Below, one piece after another: positions 33,882 through 39,117 of a stretch of 39,117 nucleotides of DNA. The position numbers were made by a program, and so were the translations under genes. The first letter of the stretch is position 1. Every line of letters begins with the position of its first letter. The DNA is taken from positions 1 to 39,117 of the forward strand of contig NZ_JAJDNQ010000085.1 in assembly GCF_022340605.1 (NCBI RefSeq), in the 5' to 3' direction. Below the pieces are notes generated by a model. It did no database searches. It had not been told where the DNA came from and worked only from the letters and a program-made list of their open reading frames with translations. The stretch comes from Thiohalocapsa sp. (GTDB lineage Bacteria > Pseudomonadota > Gammaproteobacteria > Chromatiales > Chromatiaceae).

Positions 33882-34340
33882 ATGGCAACACCCATGACAT
33901 CCCCTCTGATCGCCGCGCTCATCGAGCGCCACGGCCTGCCGGTGCTGCAGGCGGACGACATCGACTTCTTCTGCAAGGCCAACCGTCACAGCCTGCTGTT
34001 CCTGCCGGGTAATCCGGCCAAGTACCCGGAGGCACTGGACGTGGCCGTGGTGCTGCCGGAGCTGATCCGGGGACTGAAGGGGCGCTTCAGCGCCGCGCTG
34101 GTGGCGCCGGACGCCGAGCAGGCGGTGCACGCTCGCTTCGGCTGCCAGCGCTGGCCGGCGCTGGTGCTGCTGCGCGGCGATGCCTACGTCGGCAGCATCG
34201 AGCGCATGCGCAACTGGGACGACTATGTGACGGCGCTGCAAGACCTGCTGGACACACCGCCGGAGCACATGCCCAGTCGTGCCCCGGGTGTCGGCATTGC
34301 CGTGTACGCGGCAGACCAGGCCGTCGGAGGCTGCCACTGA
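33882..34340 (+). CDS. hupG: Hydrogenase-1 expression protein, HyaE/HupG type
   Basis: A 152-residue protein of the HyaE/HupG family. It has a thioredoxin-like fold without the CxxC active site and acts as a Tat-signal chaperone for the small subunit of oxygen-tolerant hydrogenases. Recognisable parts are LIERHGLPVLQADDIDFF, LLFLPGNPAKYPEALDVAVVLPEL and the GCQRWPALVLLRGDAYVGSI strand region. ATG 33882 is used; ATG 33894, four codons later, is equally likely, as neither has a clear ribosome-binding site. A 53-base gap with a weak CGTTTGT/ACAAACG stem separates it from hupF. It overlaps hupH by TGATG. Confidence 0.9.
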   Translation: MATPMTSPLIAALIERHGLPVLQADDIDFFCKANRHSLLFLPGNPAKYPEALDVAVVLPELIRGLKGRFSAALVAPDAEQAVHARFGCQRWPALVLLRGDAYVGSIERMRNWDDYVTALQDLLDTPPEHMPSRAPGVGIAVYAADQAVGGCH

Positions 34341-35260
34341 TGGACACACGCCTCGAACACCAAGAATGCGCCCCCCTCGCCCGCCCGATCCCCGCCGGCG
34401 CCGTCGGCCCCGGCACGCAGCCGGCCGAGACCGATGGCGCGGCGCTGGACTACCTCGCCGTGCCCGGCGCCATGCGGACCTACCGCCAGCCGCTGCTGCC
34501 GGAGCCCGAGGACGCGGCCGCCTGTGCCGCCGGCCTTGCCACGCTGCAGGCGCTGCACCGGCTGCTGGCGGGCCACCGCGCCGGCACGCCACCGCAGGTG
34601 CTGGATCTCGCAGACCTGCCGGCGGCGGACCGGCGGCTCGTCGAGGACAGCCTCGGCGAGGGCGAGGTCAGCATCCTGCGCCGCGCCGCCGACGCGTCCA
34701 TGCCGCTCGACGATGGCGGCGCCACCGACCAGGACGCGCAGGAGACCCGGCTCGCCGGCGTCTGGCGGGTGCGCGGCGCCGGGCGGGACGTGCTGGAGGT
34801 CGCCGACGTATCGGGCTTCGTGCAAGGCGACAGCTTCGCCGCCGCCGTGAGCCACGTCGAGTTGCCGGACGCCCTGCCCGCCGGCGTCATGAACGCCCCC
34901 GGCGTGCTCGCCGAGTTGCTGGACCAGGTACAGGCCCGCACCGGCGGCGATCGCCTCCCGGCCCACGTCATCAATCTCACCCTCCTGCCGCAAAGCGAGC
35001 AGGACCTCGCCTGGCTCGGCGAGCAGCTCGGCCGCGGCCCGGTCAGCGTGCTATCGCGCGGTTACGGCAACTGCCGCATCACCGCCACCGGCCTGCGCGG
35101 CGTCTGGTGGGTGCAGTACTTCAACGCCGACGACACGCTGATCCTCAACACGCTGGAGATTACGGACGTACCGGCCGTGGCGCTGGCCGCGCAGGAGGAC
35201 ATCGACGACAGCGCCGAGCGCCTGCACGAGATCCTGTTCGCGCTGACGGATGCCGCCTGA
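34340..35260 (+). CDS. hupH: Hydrogenase expression/formation protein, HyaF/HupH type
   Basis: A 306-residue member of the HyaF/HupH family, needed for assembly of oxygen-tolerant uptake hydrogenases, probably with HupG during small-subunit maturation. Landmarks are the repeated LGEGEVSIL and [18 protein letters not shown] segments, [24 protein letters not shown] near the C-terminus, and [11 protein letters not shown]. The Pro/Ala-rich N-terminal 60 residues are less conserved. ATGs and stops overlap on both sides (TGATG), so it is translated with hupG and hupI. Confidence 0.93.
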   Translation: MDTRLEHQECAPLARPIPAGAVGPGTQPAETDGAALDYLAVPGAMRTYRQPLLPEPEDAAACAAGLATLQALHRLLAGHRAGTPPQVLDLADLPAADRRLVEDSLGEGEVSILRRAADASMPLDDGGATDQDAQETRLAGVWRVRGAGRDVLEVADVSGFVQGDSFAAAVSHVELPDALPAGVMNAPGVLAELLDQVQARTGGDRLPAHVINLTLLPQSEQDLAWLGEQLGRGPVSVLSRGYGNCRITATGLRGVWWVQYFNADDTLILNTLEITDVPAVALAAQEDIDDSAERLHEILFALTDAA

Positions 35261-35478
35261 TGCGCAATAGCATGGTCAGCGCTATCGGAAGCGACCCGGC
35301 CACCGACAGCGCCGTGCAGCGGCGCATGGAGTGCCGCATCTGTTGGCACGTCTACGACCCCGCCGACGGCGACGGGCTGGGTCAGATGCCACCCGGCACG
35401 CCGTTCGCAGCACTGCCCGACGATTGGCGCTGCCCCAACTGCGACGCCGCCAAGGAGATGTTCCTTGTCCTCGACTGA
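35260..35478 (+). CDS. hupI: Rubredoxin of the hydrogenase operon
   Basis: A 72-residue rubredoxin (HupI/HoxR). The single iron is held by two knuckles, CRIC (Cys25, Cys28) and CPNC (Cys58, Cys61), with [21 protein letters not shown] between them and the usual DDWRCP before the second pair. Such rubredoxins support small-subunit cluster maturation under oxygen in Rhizobium and Ralstonia. There are about 20 extra N-terminal residues before the first knuckle. A second start (ATG at 35272, fifth codon) is possible. It overlaps hupH by TGATG and hupJ by 14 bases. Confidence 0.95.
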   Translation: MRNSMVSAIGSDPATDSAVQRRMECRICWHVYDPADGDGLGQMPPGTPFAALPDDWRCPNCDAAKEMFLVLD

Positions 35479-36166
35479 CCGCTCGACCGACGACCTCGTC
35501 ACGGCCGCCGGCGCCCGGCTCGCCGCCGCCTTCGAGCGCATCCACCGCGAGCGCATGGCCGGCCTGCCGATCCTGCACCCGAAGCTGCGCGTCGCCGCGG
35601 TGGGCGGACGCGCCTGGCGCGGCCATTGGCTCGGCGTGCTGGTGACCCCCTGGTGCATGAACCTGGTCCTCACGCCCCTGCACGACACCAGCGACACCAC
35701 CACCCCGTGGGAGCGGCGTCCCCGCCGCGATTCCGCCGACCTCGCACCAGCACCCCGGGGGACCAGCCACACCGCGAGTCCGCGACAGCACCATCCCCAC
35801 CCCGACGCACTGGACCTGACGCAAGACCCCCACGGCACCAAGCGCGTACTGGACTTCCCGGCCGGCCACTTCGAATTCCTCTCCTCGCCGCTCGACGACC
35901 TCGGCACCATCGCCACCTGTTCCCTGTTCTCGCCGATGCAGGCATTCGCGGACCAGGCGGCCGCCGAGGCAACGGCGGCCGCCGTGCTGACCACCCTGTT
36001 CGAGTCAGCCCCAGCTCCAGCCCCAGCGGCGGACCCGGCGCCCGGCGGCGACACCGACACATCGCAGGCGAACGCCGGCGCCGCACCGGCCAGCATGCCC
36101 GAGCCGCCGTCAGGCCCCGGCGTCAGCCGCCGCGATCTGCTGCGGGGGAATTTCCGCTCCGCCTGA
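35465..36166 (+). CDS. hupJ: [NiFe]-hydrogenase assembly chaperone, HybE/HupJ type
   Basis: A 233-residue HybE/HupJ-family chaperone. The conserved core is split: [19 protein letters not shown] and [18 protein letters not shown] come first, then an atypical polar insert (about residues 76-115, including [13 protein letters not shown]), then [17 protein letters not shown] and [15 protein letters not shown]. The end [11 protein letters not shown] is typical. The insert begins exactly with a GTGGGAGCG-family REP arm (35707-35732). An Ala/Pro-rich linker (residues 180-220) precedes the tail. The TTG at 35465 inside hupI is the likely start. The frame is intact, so the protein may still fold, with the insert as an external loop. 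Confidence 0.87.
   Translation: MSSTDRSTDDLVTAAGARLAAAFERIHRERMAGLPILHPKLRVAAVGGRAWRGHWLGVLVTPWCMNLVLTPLHDTSDTTTPWERRPRRDSADLAPAPRGTSHTASPRQHHPHPDALDLTQDPHGTKRVLDFPAGHFEFLSSPLDDLGTIATCSLFSPMQAFADQAAAEATAAAVLTTLFESAPAPAPAADPAPGGDTDTSQANAGAAPASMPEPPSGPGVSRRDLLRGNFRSA
35707..35732. repeat. REP arm inside hupJ, GTGGGAGCG family
   Basis: GTGGGAGCGGCGTCCCCGCC followed by GCGATT matches the units in the Memo-AMMECR1 gene base for base over 24 bases. It is read in frame as PWERRPRRD. No inverted partner is evident downstream. Confidence 0.8.
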
Positions 36167-36645
<479 letters not shown>

Positions 36646-37374
36646 CACGTGCTCTACTGGTTCTGGGTCAAGCAATTGAATTGCCCGGACTGCGGTCAGG
36701 CGGTGGATCTGTTCTCGTCGCGCATCTTCGCCAAGCACGCCTACGTGAAGAAATATCCACGGGTGCATGCCTGCTGCCCGCATTGCGGCGCGGTGCATGC
36801 TGCCGAATAAACCGACGCCGTCACGACCTGTCCGGCGTGCAACAAGACCTACGATCTCCATGCCGGTGCCGTACAGGGCGCGAACGCAACCTGTGGCCGC
36901 TGCGGATACAATTTCCCAATCGCAAAGACCGCCCGTGCACAGCCAGATCCGCCACGCCACCGGCTCTATGCGAATCGATCCGGCAGGTGGTCGGCAGGCT
37001 GGCAAGAAGTCCGGCCTCAAACTGTTCGGCAAGAGCCGGCCGATGGGGGCACGGGTGCTGGATGCCTGGCCCATGGATGGCCTGCCGCCGGGTGCAGTCT
37101 ATCTGTCCTGTGGCGACTCCGCGGCGACCGACCTACCTGACGGATGCGTCGATGCCGTCGTCACCGATCCACCCTTCTACGACAATGTGCATTACTCCGA
37201 GTTGGCCGACTTCTTCCACGTCTGGCAGCGGCTCTGGATGGACAACCTGCATTCGACCCGGCGCTGTTGGAGTGCACCGCGATCTCCCGGCGGCTGTTCC
37301 AAGCGCAGGGCGACTGCAAGGCTGTCGGCATCACCGCGCCGACCTATAAGCCGGTGCAAGAGTCCCTGTTCTGA
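36646..37374 (+). pseudogene. Broken DNA methylase of the DUF1156 type
   Basis: Pieces in several frames resemble large DUF1156-containing adenine-specific DNA methylases. 36646-36807 codes HVLYWFWVKQLNCPDCG, VDLFSSRIFAKHAY and CCPHCG (first zinc ribbon). A TAA at 36808 interrupts it, and the same frame resumes with TTCPACNKTYDL and CGRCGYNFPI (second ribbon). From about 37020 another frame gives VLDAWPMDGLPPGAVYL, then the catalytic DPPF in VVTDPPFYDNVHYSELADFF. After 37246 a third frame codes FDPALLECTAISRRLF and ends VQESLF, which may belong to something else. A nonsense codon and at least two frame changes mean no product. Confidence 0.65.
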
Positions 37375-37380
37375 CTTTCC

Positions 37381-37534
37381 TTGCAGATTCTCGGGCGCTG
37401 GCTAGATGCACTCGAAGACATCGAACTGTCGCACCTTTCCTGCATCAGCCCGCGGCGCGCGCTGCGTCGTCGGTCTGGTGCGCCCGTCCAGGAAGAAGAC
37501 CAGAAACACATCCCGCTCGTCCTTGCGTCCTGAT
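37381..37534 (+). other. Short open frame of unknown origin in the pseudogene region
   Basis: A 50-codon frame (LQILGRWLDALEDIELSHLS, then a Pro/Arg-rich part, ending IPLVLAS) has protein-like composition but no start context. I do not recognise it; it may be another fragment. Confidence 0.2.
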
Positions 37535-37595
37535 GGGATAGTACTGTTCGAGTACCGAAGCTACTGCCTGCGCAAACGTGGGGGACGGCTGTCTC

Positions 37596-37618
37596 GTGAC
37601 ACCGCTCCGCGGTGTCAC
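37596..37618. terminator. Perfect hairpin in the pseudogene region
   Basis: GTGACACCGC, loop TCC, GCGGTGTCAC: a perfect 10-bp stem. No T-tract follows. It may be another short palindromic repeat type. Confidence 0.45.
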
Positions 37619-37695
37619 GGCTCTCCGGGCGCTCCGCGCCCAGGCGCGTGCACGGATGCAGAGCAGTCGATACCGGCCGCCATCCGACGCGAGGC

Positions 37696-37717
37696 GTGTC
37701 GCCCTGGAGGGCGACAC
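37696..37717. repeat. GTGTCGCCCT palindrome, copy 3
   Basis: A perfect palindrome with arms GTGTCGCCCT and AGGGCGACAC and centre GG. Its right flank CTCCGGCC is the reverse complement of the left flank of 21927. Only the palindrome and that flank are shared, not the longer block. Confidence 0.7.
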
Positions 37718-37740
37718 TCCGGCCAACCCCGCCCGGCAAT

Positions 37741-37957
37741 CGCCGTATCCTCTGGTCTCCCACGCGGGCCGCACGCTGGACTACGCCTTCCGCCGCGCGG
37801 AGATCGGCGGGCTCAGCAGCGACCTGCCCGGCGAGACCAGCGTGCCGGACGGTCTCGGGATCGCGGCCCAGGGGCCTTCGAGCTGCTCCACGTCGCCGGC
37901 CATGGCGTCGCCGAGCAGAACGACATCGCCAGCTCCATGCCCGCGCGCGCACCTTGA
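37741..37957 (+). pseudogene. Possible CHAT-domain protease fragment
   Basis: One frame (37758-37866) reads SHAGRTLDYAFRRAEIGGLS and another (37871-37957) AFELLHVAGHGVAEQNDIAS. The second resembles the catalytic-His segment of CHAT (caspase HetF-associated) domains, which have a form like LLHFAGHG. No catalytic Cys part or full domain remains. Between this and 38176 I see only a small GCTGAG/CTCAGC stem at 38007-38025. Confidence 0.35.
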
Positions 37958-38176
37958 CCGGCGCCAGACCCCTGTCTAACCTCCCCTGTCGAGCACCCAT
38001 GCCGCGGCTGAGGCTTTCTCTCAGCCAGAGGCCAGGGTTGGCATACCGGCAGGCGGCATCGACGGAACGCGAGCCGCACGATCAGCACGGAACAGGAGCT
38101 GGAAGCAGGAGCCGCGGATTCGCCGCGCGGACCACACTAGCGTGGTGCACTCGACCCTGACGCACAGAAGCATTGC

Positions 38177-39117
38177 ATGAGCGACTTGCTGCTTTCGGAG
38201 TGCGATCGCGAGCCGATTCAGATCCCCGGTGCCGTACAGCCCCACGGTGCGCTGATGGTGGCCGATCCGGACACCTGGACGGTGACGCACGCGAGCAACA
38301 ACCTGACGGATTTCATCGGCATGGCGGCGGCCGCGGCCTTGGGCCGGCCGCTGGCGGATGTGCTCGGCGAGGAGGTGGCCACCCTGTTGCGCCATGACGT
38401 GGTGGCGCGGCGCGGCAGCCCCGCAGGCACAACGCTGGAGACCGGCCTGTGGGGCGAGCCGTTGCGCGTCGTCGCGCATCTGAGCAGGAGTGGCGGGGTC
38501 TGCATCGAGCTTCTGCGCGAGACGCCGTCGGCATCCGCGGAGCAGGCCCTGGCGCAGGCGCAGCGCCTGGTGCAGTCGCTGCGGCTCTCGCGCTCCTGCG
38601 AGGGGCTCTGCGCGATCGTGGTCAACGAGATCCGCCGGCTCACGGGCTTCGACCGCGTCATGGTCTACCGCTTCGACGAGGACGGCAGCGGCGAGGTGAT
38701 CGCGGAGGACCGCGGGGCCGGCGTCGACAGCTTTCTCGGCCTCAGGTACCCGGCGTCCGACATCCCGCAGCAGGCCCGCCGCCTGTACCTCATGCAACGG
38801 CTGCGCATCATCCCGGACGTGGACGCGCCGGCGGCGGCGCTGCTGGCCGCGCCGGACCTGAGCGCCGCCGACGTGGACCTGAGCCACAGCTCGATCCGCG
38901 CCGTCTCGCCGATCCACCTGCGATACCTGCGCAACATGGGCGTGGTCGCCACCGCGGTGGTGTCGCTGATCGTCGGCGGGCGACTCTGGGGCATGCTGGT
39001 CTGTCACCACAGCAGCCCGCGCCAGGTGGGTGCGGAGCTGCGCGCGGTGTTGGACCTGATCGGACAGGTCATGTCGGTCATGCTCGGCTCGTTGAGCGAG
39101 CGTGCGTTGGCGGAGGA
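38177..39117 (+). CDS. bphP: Bacteriophytochrome, N-terminal part (gene runs off the window)
   Basis: The first 313 residues of a red/far-red photoreceptor. Cys9 in SECDREPIQIPGAVQPHG is the biliverdin-attachment cysteine of bacteriophytochromes. A PAS domain (about 15-110) is followed by a GAF domain (about 140-300) containing PASDIPQQARRLY near 192, whose Asp is essential for photoconversion, and SHSSIRAVSPIHLRYLRNMGV with the conserved His. The window ends within the GAF-PHY boundary (LGSLSERALAE), so the output module (kinase, diguanylate cyclase or other) is unseen. ATG 38177 lies eight residues before the Cys, as usual. No heme oxygenase gene is visible upstream; the upstream 2 kb is pseudogene debris. 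Confidence 0.95.
   Translation, partial: MSDLLLSECDREPIQIPGAVQPHGALMVADPDTWTVTHASNNLTDFIGMAAAAALGRPLADVLGEEVATLLRHDVVARRGSPAGTTLETGLWGEPLRVVAHLSRSGGVCIELLRETPSASAEQALAQAQRLVQSLRLSRSCEGLCAIVVNEIRRLTGFDRVMVYRFDEDGSGEVIAEDRGAGVDSFLGLRYPASDIPQQARRLYLMQRLRIIPDVDAPAAALLAAPDLSAADVDLSHSSIRAVSPIHLRYLRNMGVVATAVVSLIVGGRLWGMLVCHHSSPRQVGAELRAVLDLIGQVMSVMLGSLSERALAE

Overview
The window is GC-rich (judged by eye, clearly above 60%) and reads as chromosome from a gammaproteobacterium, most likely a purple sulfur bacterium of the Chromatiales. The main reasons are a hupSLCDFGHIJ uptake-hydrogenase operon followed by a hupR-type remnant, a biliverdin-type bacteriophytochrome, and dense families of short palindromic repeats. 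No photosynthesis gene is in view, so the phototroph assignment is an inference.

Layout. 1-3254 holds the HsdR restriction subunit of a type I system, cut by the window start. 3255-7059 holds a small lipoprotein, a DUF533 (TerB-like) protein and a succinate-semialdehyde-type dehydrogenase, separated by repeats. 7060-14522 (minus strand) is an AmmeMemoRadiSam locus: a 1249-residue membrane redox protein (transporter-like helices, spermidine-synthase-like fold, covalent-FMN domain, NapH-like iron-sulfur part), a small membrane protein, the radical SAM enzyme, a 62-residue anchored protein, and a Memo-AMMECR1 fusion. 14765-18799 carries a BT1-like transporter, a DUF1614 membrane protein, an HD-domain protein and a GNAT acetyltransferase next to a probable fragment of a REP-associated transposase. 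18970-21678 is an NDP-forming acyl-CoA synthetase/GNAT fusion. After a repeat-rich gap come a GMC oxidoreductase with an overlapping Tat-signal partner, a GH17-GT2 glucan synthase and a stand-alone acyl carrier protein (22592-28050). A truncated DsbB and a DUF5993 protein follow on the minus strand.

28991-36166 is the hydrogenase operon. The small subunit has the two extra cysteines known from oxygen-tolerant (HyaA-like, group 1d) enzymes. It is followed by the large subunit, cytochrome b, the maturation protease, a HypC-like chaperone, HupG, HupH, a rubredoxin and HupJ. Most junctions after hupC overlap by a few bases. 36167-38176 is a graveyard of gene fragments: a hupR-like regulator, an XRE repressor, a DUF1156-type DNA methylase and a CHAT-domain protein. 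The window ends inside a bacteriophytochrome gene.

Two themes stand out. The first is the AmmeMemoRadiSam locus with its large redox membrane protein, the best candidate here for an undescribed system. The second is repeat-driven remodelling: REP-like palindromes lie between genes, inside two reading frames (Memo-AMMECR1 and HupJ), at the end of the ACP gene and at the broken end of dsbB.
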